Shown piece after piece: positions 7,962-14,583 of a stretch of DNA of 36,944 bases. Below the pieces are notes generated by a model. It had not been told where the DNA came from, made no database searches, and was given only the letters and a program-made list of their open reading frames with translations. The first letter of the stretch is position 1. Each line of letters opens with the position of its first letter. Made by a program: the position numbers and the translations under genes. This DNA is from Gemmatimonadota bacterium (GTDB lineage: Bacteria; Gemmatimonadota; Gemmatimonadetes; Longimicrobiales; Gaopeijiaceae): assembly GCA_028873825.1 (NCBI GenBank), contig JAPPNM010000088.1, positions 1 to 36,944 of the forward strand, read 5' to 3'.

Positions 7962-8690
7962 TCAGCGAGTGGGCTCGAAAGCGGGTCCGCGTTGGAGACC
8001 AGGAGGCGGTCGGTGGTGGGATTCGCGTTGGATGAGCTGATGGATGATGGCGGGAGCGTCGCGCTCCAGTTGCGGATCGGCTGGATCAACGAGGGGTTCG
8101 AGGGAGCGTCCGGATGCGGCGTGGTCGTCGAAGGCTACAAGGATTCGGCGAAGGTGCTCGGGGTTGGCTGCGTCGAGCGCGGTGCGAAGGGCGGCCGGGT
8201 CGCGGCGCTGGGCGAAGGCGAGGTCGTAAAGGTCCTGGGAAATGATCGTGTGTTCCTGGGCCATGCGGTAGAGGAGCTTCTTGCTGAGGATTTCGGCGGT
8301 GGTCTCGAATGGGACGGCGGTGCCGCGAGGGGTGTCGGAGGAGCGCGGGTCGGCACCGTAAAGGCCGCGAGCGCAAGCGATGCTGACGTGTCCGTCGCGG
8401 CCGTGGAAGGAGATCGACGTGGCGACGCGGTCGATGTTGACGCGCGTCATGGGATGGGTGGTCCACAGATCGAGGAGGAAGCGGCCGCCGGTGGCCTGGT
8501 GAAAGCGGCGGTAGGGTTCCTCGTCGACGAAGAAGTCCACGTAAACGCTGTGGCGGTGCGCCCAGCGGGCGGCCAGAGCGGTGCCGCCGCCGAAGCGAAG
8601 GTGCTCCTCGCCGCCGAAGGCCTTGGCGAGAGGGCGGCGGACGGCGTGAAAGAGTTCCCGGGGGCCTCGGGGAAGATCGAGCTCGGCCAT
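7962..8690 (-). CDS. AbiEii/AbiGii-type nucleotidyltransferase-like protein
   Basis: The product is 242 residues from ATG 8690. The segment LRFGGGTALAARW matches the GG(T/S) loop of the AbiEii/MenT-like nucleotidyltransferase fold, and the later block TAEILSKKLLYR followed by ISQDLYDLAFA fits the K-x-R/D region of the family. These proteins act as toxins that transfer nucleotides to tRNA or other targets. The residues after the GG loop read HSVYVDFF where the family normally has a D-x-D pair, so the first catalytic aspartate seems to be a tyrosine; activity is doubtful. The start lies three bases behind the stop of an integrase-like fragment. No AbiEi-type antitoxin is recognisable beside it. 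Confidence 0.72.
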   Translation of the reverse strand: MAELDLPRGPRELFHAVRRPLAKAFGGEEHLRFGGGTALAARWAHRHSVYVDFFVDEEPYRRFHQATGGRFLLDLWTTHPMTRVNIDRVATSISFHGRDGHVSIACARGLYGADPRSSDTPRGTAVPFETTAEILSKKLLYRMAQEHTIISQDLYDLAFAQRRDPAALRTALDAANPEHLRRILVAFDDHAASGRSLEPLVDPADPQLERDAPAIIHQLIQRESHHRPPPGLQRGPAFEPTR

Positions 8691-8693
8691 CGG

Positions 8694-9061
8694 TCAGACG
8701 GAAATCCGTTCGACGATGTTGCGGATGACCTTCTTTGCGCGCCGGTCGTAGCCGCGCTTCTCGCGGACCAGAAGGTGCGAAACGAGCCGTGGTCGCGGAG
8801 GTCCTGGAGGCGGAGGTTGGTGACGGCTCCGACGAGCACGTCGAAGAAGCGCCGGAGCGCCGCGAGGGCGAGGCGTTGGTTCGAGACGGCGGGGGCCAGC
8901 TCGTCGATGAAGCGGGCGGCGATCCCAGGGGTGATGTTGGCCAGGTCTACGGTGTAGTGGTGGTCGCACCAGGTCAGGAAACGGTGGACCCAGCGGGTGT
9001 GGGAAAGCCGGGTGTGAGGGTTGCCGAGCCGGGCGGAGACGGGCACGGGAAGGTTCGTCAT
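8694..9061 (-). pseudogene. N-terminal integrase-like fragment, frameshifted
   Basis: From ATG 9061 the frame gives about 77 residues that resemble the core-binding (SAM-like) domain of tyrosine recombinases, with ITPGIAARFIDELAP and LALAALRRFFDVLV. It then continues through LRDHGSFRTF, after which a shift of frame is needed to read the plausible tail REKRGYDRRAKKVIRNI that stops at 8694, just before the AbiEii-like gene. No catalytic R-H-R-Y domain is present, so it cannot recombine DNA. It may survive as a leader gene of the AbiEii operon. The in-frame alternative runs into the next gene and looks out of frame there. Confidence 0.55.
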
Positions 9062-9202
9062 GCCCCTACGATAGTCCTTTTTGTCGAAGGGGCATAGGCG
9101 CCGCCGCCGGTCGGTCGGGAGGGGACCGAAGGTGGAGAGGAGGGACCGACGCACTGCACGCGCGACATACGCAGGACGGCGCCACGCCACGTAGGACAGA
9201 CA

Positions 9203-9220
9203 TGACAACCGGAGTTGTCA
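9203..9220. promoter_or_regulatory. Palindrome 1, copy 1 (TGACAAC-N4-GTTGTCA)
   Basis: Perfect 7-base inverted repeat with spacer CGGA, followed by CTATGTAAGGTGAAG. Reads as a dimer operator; 142 bases upstream of the minus-strand integrase fragment. Confidence 0.7.
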
Positions 9221-9302
9221 CTATGTAAGGTGAAGTGTACATCTCTTCGCCCCTTTGCCACGCTCGGTTCACGGCTCGTCCCGCATGCCCGCCTCGTTCG
9301 AT

Positions 9303-9325
9303 AAGGGCGACACGGTGTCACCCTT
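9303..9325. promoter_or_regulatory. Palindrome 2, copy 1
   Basis: Eleven-base arms AAGGGCGACAC and GTGTCACCCTT around one base, with one mismatch (C for T) relative to copies 2 and 4. Exactly 100 bases after palindrome 1. Confidence 0.65.
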
Positions 9326-9585
9326 CGTTTCGGGAACTTCGCGGACGCCTGCCGCGAGCGATCCTGCCACCTCCTCGCCTGTCTTCCCTTCCGTGCCCAA
9401 TATCGCGCCCGGGCCGCGCCAACCATGAAGATCCGTCGCTGGTATCGCATCGTGTCCGGTGGGGCTACCCTTCCTCTGGGACAGCAATGAGGATGAGTTG
9501 TTCGTCAGGCGGGGCCATCCGGTCCTTTGGGCAAGTCGAACTGAACTGAACCCACTACGCCGCAAGGAGCCAAGGGAGACGACCG

Positions 9586-10776
9586 GTGCAAATGCCGACA
9601 ATCGTGGCGAGAGGCGCCGGGGCCGTGCTGTCGGCGGCGCTGCTGACGGCGTGTGCGGGGGATCCGAGCGCCGGGGACCGAAGCGCCGGCGACGTCGGAG
9701 CGGTGCCGCTGGGCGAGGCGGATGCCGCGTGGGACGAAGGGTTCTCGGTGCTCTCCGCCGTGCGCGAGCTGCCCGGAGGCCGGGTCTTGGTGGCCGATCC
9801 GCTCAGCCAGATCGTCGTTGCGCTGGACTTGGACGCGGGTGTGGCCGACACGATCGGGGGGGTGGGCTCGGGTCCCGCCGAGTACCGCCAACCCGATGCG
9901 GTCTGGCCGCTGCCGGAAGGCCGGACGCTGCTGGTTGACTTGGGCAACGGACGCCTAACGGTGCTGAGCCCGGACTTGGAGTTCGGCGACACCCGCCTCT
10001 TCGCCACGGTCGATCCCAGAGAGGGCACGGTGCTTAGGGCCATCCCGCACGCAGTGGACGGGGCAGGCCGCGTCTACTTCGGGGGACTTCGGGGATCTGC
10101 GGCCAGTCCCGATTCGATGACCATCCTCCGACTGGACTTGGACACCGACGCGGTCGACTCGGTTGGGGCGTTCAAGCGGGCCGCCATCACGATGGAATTC
10201 AGCGGCCGGGGCGTCAGGACGCGTCCGGTTCCGCTTTCGCCGGTCGATGCGTGGGGCGTTGCCGCGGACGGCAGGGTCGTCGTGGCGCGGGCCGGGGACT
10301 ACAGCGTGGAGTGGATCGCCACGGACGGGACGGTCACGAGCGGAGCGCCTGTGCCCTACGCGCGACGGCGGATAGGGCGGGCCGAAAAGATGGCGTGGCG
10401 CGATTCGCAGGCCGAGACCGGAGGCGGACTCACCGTGAGGCAGGAGCGTGTGAACGGCGAAATGCGGACGACGGTGCTACGCCCCGGATCCCGTGAAGAC
10501 GAGGCCGAACTGGACAGCTACGAGTGGCCCGCTTTTCTGCCGCCCTTCTCAGACCGCCCGATCCTGGTGGACGGCACGGGCCGCGCATGGGTCCGCCGCC
10601 ACCGCGAAGCGGACGGGACCCTGCGGTACGACCTCTTCGACGGCACCGGCGCGGTCGTGCTCAAGGTCGAACTGGACTCGCAAAGGCGAGTGGTCGGGTT
10701 CGGCGACGGGACGCTGTACGCAGTGCGGACGGACGGACAGGGACTACAGTGCTTGGAGCGCTACGTGCTTCCTTGA
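9586..10776 (+). CDS. Beta-propeller lipoprotein
   Basis: The product is 396 residues with an N-terminal signal and lipobox (LLTAC, Cys about residue 23), so it is probably anchored in a membrane and faces the periplasm. The body shows repeated propeller-blade patterns (VLVADPLSQIVVALDLDAG, GRVYFGG, GRVVVARAGDYSVEWI) and the GSGPAEYRQP turn seen in six-bladed NHL-like proteins. The GTG at 9586 is chosen because GGGAG lies seven bases before it; an ATG follows two codons later. It is a housekeeping-type gene rather than a defence gene. A related gene at 14584-16038 is broken. Function beyond a secreted propeller is unknown. Confidence 0.8.
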   Translation: MQMPTIVARGAGAVLSAALLTACAGDPSAGDRSAGDVGAVPLGEADAAWDEGFSVLSAVRELPGGRVLVADPLSQIVVALDLDAGVADTIGGVGSGPAEYRQPDAVWPLPEGRTLLVDLGNGRLTVLSPDLEFGDTRLFATVDPREGTVLRAIPHAVDGAGRVYFGGLRGSAASPDSMTILRLDLDTDAVDSVGAFKRAAITMEFSGRGVRTRPVPLSPVDAWGVAADGRVVVARAGDYSVEWIATDGTVTSGAPVPYARRRIGRAEKMAWRDSQAETGGGLTVRQERVNGEMRTTVLRPGSREDEAELDSYEWPAFLPPFSDRPILVDGTGRAWVRRHREADGTLRYDLFDGTGAVVLKVELDSQRRVVGFGDGTLYAVRTDGQGLQCLERYVLP

Positions 10777-10877
10777 CGTCCTCTGGGCCAAAACGCTCGG
10801 GGCGGAACCGGGCGACGCGGGAGGGAGTGCCTCCGTCGCGCCGGAGAGGTGTTTGCGAGGACGTCCCAGGGCTGGCT

Positions 10878-10914
10878 TGAGCCACGCTAGGCTAGGCTAG
10901 GCTACGGTGGCTCA
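10878..10914. terminator. Hairpin between convergent genes
   Basis: TGAGCCAC (10878-10885) pairs perfectly with GTGGCTCA (10907-10914); the loop is a tandem run of GCTAG units (about four copies). It overlaps the stop codon of the minus-strand antitoxin and lies 100 bases after the lipoprotein stop, so it may serve both directions. There is no T-run. Confidence 0.5.
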
Positions 10915-11136
10915 GCCGTCTTCGCGCCCCCGCGTGCGGGCGATGTCGTAGGACGACTGCATCCGCATCAGCGTGTCCATCCTGACCCCGAAGGCCTTCT
11001 CGATGCGCAGCGCCATCATCCCGGACAGGCCCGACCGGCCACTAAGAAAGGTGGAGAGCGCCGGCCGAGACACGCCGAGTACCTTGGCAGCGGTGGCTAC
11101 GGTCAGACCCTGCGGCTCGATCACCTCGGTCCTCAC
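10912..11136 (-). CDS. higA: Orphan HigA-type antitoxin
   Basis: This is a 74-residue helix-turn-helix protein (VATAAKVLGVSRPALSTFLS then MALRIEKAFGVRMDTL), nearly identical to the antitoxin at 16944-17261. A single missing G in the upstream GCACCGGG(G)TG shifts the first codons out of frame, leaving the GTG at 11136 as the likely start. The C-terminus stops after GRED instead of continuing with about a dozen residues, and the stop is formed by the terminator hairpin. Similarity to the paired locus extends through the toxin's final codons (CTAATG, 11185-11190) and then ends, so the toxin gene has been lost. It could still act as a repressor or as an anti-toxin in trans. Confidence 0.8.
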   Translation of the reverse strand: MRTEVIEPQGLTVATAAKVLGVSRPALSTFLSGRSGLSGMMALRIEKAFGVRMDTLMRMQSSYDIARTRGREDG

Positions 11137-11216
11137 GAACGCACCGGGTGTGGAGGATTCAGCATGCGCATGTCGTGCTCCGGTCTAATGTTCGTGGCAA
11201 GATTGATCCTCCTCTG

Positions 11217-11783
11217 CTATTCGTCCGGTTCCTCGAACCCGACCTCCCGCAGCCGGACCTCGCGCTCCTCCCGCTCGCGGTCGATCCCTTCCCGACAACC
11301 CTCCGAAGCAAAGGAGCGCCACGCAGCGCCCAGGAGGCCGGTGAAGTCCTCCAGATCGCCCTCGATCTCCCGCTCTCCGGGTGACTCGTATGCGAAGGAG
11401 AATCCGCGGTCCGGTGAAAGGCCTCCGGCGATGTCGATGTCGACGGTGAGCGTCCTGCCTGCGTGGTGCCACTCCAGGAGAACGCCGCCGGAGGACTGCG
11501 GGCCGACGTCGGGGCGGGAGAAGCCGATGTCGGACATGATCGCCGCAATGGCGACCGCCGCCTCCACGACGCTCTTCGGCACGGGACCGGCGCCGTACGA
11601 ATCCCGGTCGTCGGGAAGCTCGGCAAAGCCCCTGATCCGGTGCTCGACGTCCGCAAGCCACGAGTCTTCTTGGACAGGGGCGGCGGGTCGGATGGATTGC
11701 GGCGCCGTCGACGGCGTCCCGGACTCCCGACGCCCGAAGACCGAACGCGGGCGCCTCGACGGTGGGCAGGTGGTGTCGGGCAT
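11217..11783 (-). CDS. Hypothetical protein with LPDDRDSYGA motif
   Basis: This 188-residue protein has a core of about residues 45-140, with AELPDDRDSYGAGPVP, GGVLLEWHHAGRTLTVDID and a tail EREEREVRLREVGFEE. The LP-x-x-W/R-DSYGA plus LEWH pattern is one I have met in short proteins next to toxin-antitoxin loci, but I cannot name a family. The N-terminal 40 residues are low in structure and the real start may be internal; no good ribosome site precedes ATG 11783. It occupies the place where the toxin of the orphan higA would be expected. A similar tail occurs in the relic at 22500-22640. Confidence 0.55.
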   Translation of the reverse strand: MPDTTCPPSRRPRSVFGRRESGTPSTAPQSIRPAAPVQEDSWLADVEHRIRGFAELPDDRDSYGAGPVPKSVVEAAVAIAAIMSDIGFSRPDVGPQSSGGVLLEWHHAGRTLTVDIDIAGGLSPDRGFSFAYESPGEREIEGDLEDFTGLLGAAWRSFASEGCREGIDREREEREVRLREVGFEEPDE

Positions 11784-12092
11784 GCAGGGAATCTAGCCGC
11801 TATCCCGGTGCGTGTCTCGGCACTTATCTCGGACAGATTCCCGGCGGGGAGTACGCCCGCTCCCCGCCCTCGAGAAGATCGTCAGGAAGGCGCACCGTTT
11901 GTGGCGCAGCCATCGCCGGGACGTTCGGATCGAAGCCGTGACCCGACTGGTGGACGAGCATACCCCCCTCAAAGTCGTCAACTGTACCATACATTAAGTA
12001 AACCAAACCTTACTTTCCCCGACTTCTGCCGTCGTCGGCGCCCCGATGGAGCACATGGAGCATGCGCATTGGGGGCTGCGGGCTCCGGCATC
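11784..12092. other. Gene-free stretch with a segment shared with 6970-7190
   Basis: No supported gene. From about 11965 the DNA matches the relic locus at 6970-7190 (GTCAACTGTACCATACATTA, then CTTACTTTCCCCG), including the short palindrome-like ACATTATGTA (here ACATTAAGTA). The shared block continues into the 3' end of higA, so it is the downstream flank of that module. Short ORFs on both strands have no features. Confidence 0.5.
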
Positions 12093-12395
12093 TCAGCCAG
12101 ATGCCGCCGGACGCGGCCCGTACCGAACGACCTTTATTCGGTGTTCCCGTTTCCGTGCCTGGGCGAGATCGTAGGTGGCCTGCCTGCGCAGCCAGAACTC
12201 CGCGTTGGACCACCCCGCCTTTTCCAGGCGAATCGCCATCTCCGGAGAGATGGCTGCACGGCCGTTCAGAACACGCGAGAGGGTGTGACGGGCGACATCG
12301 AGCACCCTTGCCGCCTCGGTCACGTTCAGGCCGAGCGGCACCAGGCAATTCTCCCTGATGCTGCGGCCGGGGTGCGGGGGACTCTCCATGGCCAT
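12093..12395 (-). CDS. higA: HigA-type antitoxin of an intact HigBA pair
   Basis: About 100 residues from ATG 12395 ([13 protein letters not shown]), preceded by AGGAG at seven to ten bases. The helix-turn-helix is [38 protein letters not shown] and the tail [20 protein letters not shown]-type sequence is typical of HigA. It lies 22 bases behind the toxin stop, in toxin-first order as in other higBA loci. It should neutralise the toxin and repress the promoter at 12705-12721. The ORF-track start at 12452 lies within the toxin gene and is rejected. Confidence 0.9.
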   Translation of the reverse strand: MAMESPPHPGRSIRENCLVPLGLNVTEAARVLDVARHTLSRVLNGRAAISPEMAIRLEKAGWSNAEFWLRRQATYDLAQARKREHRIKVVRYGPRPAASG

Positions 12396-12417
12396 GGTGT
12401 CTCTCTCCTGCTGAAAG

Positions 12418-12696
12418 CTAGTGGTAGTCGACCAGGTCGACATCGTAGACATCGCGTTCGTCGAAGCGGAAAAGGATCCGCCAGTTGCCGGAAATCGAAA
12501 TGCTCCAGAGCGGCTTCAGATCGCCCTTTAGGGGATGAAGCCGGTATCCGGGCAGGTCGAGGTCCGATGGTTTGCGGGCGTCGTCGAGGTCCGCGAGAGC
12601 AATCGCGAGGCGGCCGGCCTGATCGGCGCGCACTCGGCTACGGTCATTTCGCTCGTACAGGCGCTTGAGACCCCGGTGACGGAAGCTGCGTATCAT
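12418..12696 (-). CDS. higB: HigB/RelE-family toxin
   Basis: The product is 92 residues: [18 protein letters not shown] at the start, [20 protein letters not shown] in the middle, and [20 protein letters not shown] at the end, the full pattern of the HigB group of the RelE/ParE fold. Such toxins are ribosome-dependent mRNA endonucleases. Full family length with no interruption. A 17-base inverted repeat directly upstream is a likely autoregulatory operator. The paired antitoxin follows. Confidence 0.92.
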   Translation of the reverse strand: MIRSFRHRGLKRLYERNDRSRVRADQAGRLAIALADLDDARKPSDLDLPGYRLHPLKGDLKPLWSISISGNWRILFRFDERDVYDVDLVDYH

Positions 12697-12704
12697 TGAG
12701 GAGT

Positions 12705-12721
12705 GTACCGCATACCGGTAC
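12705..12721. promoter_or_regulatory. Inverted repeat upstream of higBA
   Basis: GTACCG-CATAC-CGGTAC, ending nine bases before the higB start codon. Position and symmetry suit the HigA operator overlapping the promoter. Confidence 0.6.
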
Positions 12722-12823
12722 GCGTGTCAATCGCTGCCACCCCGCTCGCCGCCGAACCCGAAGCGCGTTCGCTGGACGACCGGGACTATGCGGCGGTCTG
12801 CTTCGAGTGACCCGGAGCCTCTG

Positions 12824-13015
12824 ATGCCGAAAGACACGGAGCGGAACACCGAGCCAGTCCGGACCATTCGCCACACCGAGAGTGGCCATTCGGTCGATCG
12901 CGCGGAGCTGCTTCGCAGTGAGCGGGTTCGCAAGGTCATTTCCGAGGTCGCGGACAAGCTGAAGGTCACCCGGGCGGTGGAATCCCGGCGCACGACCTCG
13001 GAATCCACTTCGTAA
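12824..13015 (+). CDS. Small hypothetical protein
   Basis: This 63-residue ORF starts at ATG 12824 with GGAG six to ten bases upstream, and reads MPKDTERNTEPVRTIRHTES with a charged helix ERVRKVISEVADKLKV. Composition is plausible for a small helical protein, perhaps an antitoxin-like or DNA-binding one. No family is recognised and no partner is adjacent. It diverges from higB. Its stop is followed at once by a 40-base exact repeat shared with 32584-32623. Confidence 0.4.
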   Translation: MPKDTERNTEPVRTIRHTESGHSVDRAELLRSERVRKVISEVADKLKVTRAVESRRTTSESTS

Positions 13016-13053
13016 AACGAATACAGATACAGCATCCGGCTCCATCTGGCCAC
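13014..13053. repeat. Exact 40-base repeat, copy 1
   Basis: Identical to 32584-32623; begins AAAACGAATACAGATACAGC. In both places it lies on the far side of the regulatory repeat from the YSV gene. Confidence 0.85.
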
Positions 13054-13083
13054 AGCGGCAACGCTATCTGGGAATCCACGTGC

Positions 13084-13145
13084 CCACCGCTGCGCGGCCT
13101 ACCATGGACCGTCTGATCGTCACCCGTCCATCCCCATAACCGGCC
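13084..13145 (-). pseudogene. 5' relic of gene A (the 25213-26088 family)
   Basis: The sequence from GGCCTACCATGGACCGTC through CCATAACCGGCC matches, with a few changes, the first 20 or so codons of the gene at 25213-26088 on the minus strand. The remainder of that gene is absent. It stands directly next to regulatory repeat copy 2, in the same place as the intact gene stands beside copy 3. Confidence 0.7.
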
Positions 13146-13228
13146 TTGATCGTCTCTTGAACGCCCCTCCGAGCGAGCGCTGCACGCGCGACATACGCAG
13201 GACGGCACAACGCCACATATGACAAACA

Positions 13229-13246
13229 TGACAACCGGAGTTGTCA
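13229..13246. promoter_or_regulatory. Palindrome 1, copy 2
   Basis: Perfect TGACAAC-CGGA-GTTGTCA followed by TTATGTAAGGTGAAGTGTAC. Same as copies 1 and 3. Confidence 0.72.
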
Positions 13247-13328
13247 TTATGTAAGGTGAAGTGTACATCTCGTCGCTCCTTCGCCAGGTTCGGTTCACGG
13301 CTCGTCCCGCACGGCCGCCTCGTTCGAT

Positions 13329-13351
13329 AAGGGTGACACCGTGTCACCCTT
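13329..13351. promoter_or_regulatory. Palindrome 2, copy 2
   Basis: Perfect 11-base arms AAGGGTGACAC and GTGTCACCCTT around a single C, 100 bases after palindrome 1. Could be an operator or, read as RNA, a hairpin followed by TT. Confidence 0.68.
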
Positions 13352-13433
13352 TGCTTCGGGAACCCCGTGGACGCCTGCCGCGACGAGCGGATCGACGGGG
13401 CAGGCGCCGATCCCACCGCCGTGGACCCGGCAT

Positions 13434-13640
13434 ATGACGCCACCGAGAGCCGAGATCCCACGCGGCTACTCCGTGGTTCGGGTCAGCGTGGACGACCATC
13501 ACGGCCGGACCGTGCCGGTCGGGTCGTCGCTTGGGACGCCACCGAGGCGTGGCACAGGCGGCGGTGGCTGGCGCGCGACGAGAAGGTAGGCGGCGCGGAC
13601 GCCCACACGGCGCGGACGCCGATGCGGTGTCACCGGGGGA
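13434..13640 (+). pseudogene. Frameshifted relic of the YSV gene family
   Basis: ATG 13434 opens a frame that reads RGYSVVRVSVDDHHGRTVPVG, closely matching residues 10-30 of the intact protein at 33270-34121. One G is missing in GTCGGGTCGTCGC (the other copies have GTCGGGGTCG), and the match continues in the next frame as VVAWDATEAWHRRRWLARDE. Similarity fades near 13625. Not translatable as a full protein. Confidence 0.75.
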
Positions 13641-13686
13641 TCCGGGTGTCGTCCCCGGACGGCGCCACCCGCCAAAGGAAGACGAG

Positions 13687-13836
13687 ATGTCGGGACCCGT
13701 TCAGAAGCCGGGGGAGGAGCATGGCAGTCTCGCCATCCGGCCCTTCCTTGACGTGCACGGTAATGTTCACTACGATGTATACGGATTTGTCCATTCTGAC
13801 TCCTACAGAGGATCGAAAGATGTCCGAACCCAGTAG
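13687..13836 (+). CDS. Small ORF upstream of the Xre antitoxin gene
   Basis: A 49-residue frame from ATG 13687 with AAGGA seven bases upstream; it contains LAIRPFLDVHGNVHYDVYGF and ends 16 bases inside the next frame. No family recognised. The coding-like composition and ribosome site support it modestly; it may be the first gene of a short operon leading to the antitoxin at 14172. Confidence 0.35.
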   Translation: MSGPVQKPGEEHGSLAIRPFLDVHGNVHYDVYGFVHSDSYRGSKDVRTQ

Positions 13837-14187
13837 ACGGCCCCTACGGCTCATGCGGGACGACCTAGTCTCTCGAGGCATGAGATCAGGCAGCTTTTCC
13901 AGATACCGGAAGCTGATAGGGCTGACCACTACCTGGAGACGTGGCTTCGTCCGGCGAGCGACCGAGCGACGCTCGCAACCCGCCTGATTCCGAAGCTGCT
14001 GAAGCAACGCGAACGCCTTGATCGGTGGCGTGAAAGCCTCGGCGAGCTTCGCGTCCGTGACCGTGCCAAGGCACCTTCGCTTTCCGCAATACCGGCTCGC
14101 AAGCGCATTCGGCGGCCGGGTGTTGGCACCACCGTCACCTCAAGCCCAGTGGCACTTGTAAAGGAGGACCCGTGGCAACAGCTGTAG
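13820..14187 (+). pseudogene. Probable frameshifted gene overlapping the Xre antitoxin start
   Basis: ATG 13820 has GAGGA seven bases upstream and reads MSEPSRRPLRLMRDD. From about 13860 the better coding frame is the next one, which runs without stop to TAG 14187 (IPEADRADHYLETWLRP, then KLLKQRERLDRWRESLGELR). That frame has no start codon of its own, so a single-base change near 13850-13880 is likely. It overlaps the antitoxin start by 16 bases, as coupled genes do. It is absent from the ORF track as one unit. The family is unknown; a RES toxin, the usual Xre partner, is not evident here. Confidence 0.4.
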
Positions 14188-14510
14188 CTCAGAAGCTCGA
14201 CAGCATCAGGAAGTCCGGTGGCATCAAGGGTCGAGAGATCGCGCAGCTTCTCGAGACTACCCCACAGACCGTTTCGCGTTGGCGGAACGGCAGGTCCACG
14301 CCCCGGCCGAACAGCCTCAACCGGCTTCTTCGCCTGGAGTGGTTGGCTGGCCAGCTCGCCGTGGTGTATCCACCGGATGACGCACGAGTCTGGCTATTCA
14401 GTCCGCACAGTGACTTGGATGGAGAACGACCGGTCGACCTCATTGCGAACGATAGGATGGACGAGGTCCTCGTGATCATCGATCACTTGCAGTCGGCCGC
14501 GTATACCTGA
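14172..14510 (+). CDS. Xre/MbcA/ParS-type antitoxin
   Basis: 112 residues from GTG 14172, with a strong AAAGGAGG four bases upstream. The N-terminal helix-turn-helix (GGIKGREIAQLLETTPQTVS) is followed by a C-terminal domain (LNRLLRLEWLAGQLAVVYPP, DEVLVIIDHL) like the toxin-binding domain of RES-Xre antitoxins. The partner of that family (RES-domain NAD hydrolase) is not downstream: the next gene on either strand is the broken lipoprotein. It is either an orphan or paired with the damaged gene that overlaps its start. Confidence 0.75.
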   Translation: MATAVAQKLDSIRKSGGIKGREIAQLLETTPQTVSRWRNGRSTPRPNSLNRLLRLEWLAGQLAVVYPPDDARVWLFSPHSDLDGERPVDLIANDRMDEVLVIIDHLQSAAYT

Positions 14511-14583
14511 CCCAGGAAGGCCGCATGAAGCCGCATCGGCCCTTCGATCCCGATTCGGCTCCACGTTCGGTCACCCGACGCAA

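Larger units (their letters stand above)
9151..9357. repeat. Regulatory repeat, copy 1
   Basis: First of four copies of a segment that starts with GCACGCGCGACATACGCAGG, contains two palindromes 100 bases apart, and ends with GGACGCCTGCCGCGA. This copy lies between the integrase/AbiEii group on the minus strand and the lipoprotein gene on the plus strand. Unlike the other copies it breaks off after the second palindrome and has no YSV gene behind it. The rest of 9062-9585 holds no gene I can support. Confidence 0.85.
13147..13422. repeat. Regulatory repeat, copy 2
   Basis: Begins with TGATCGTCTCTTGAACGCCC, includes both palindromes and extends to GGCGCCGATCCCACCGCC. Flanked by the gene A relic on the left (minus) and a frameshifted YSV gene on the right (plus). 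Confidence 0.88.

Noticed and set aside
13329-13351. Palindrome 2 as a simple intrinsic terminator
   Set aside because: Symmetry is almost perfect through the centre (one-base loop) and only two or three T follow, which fits an operator at least as well; left undecided.
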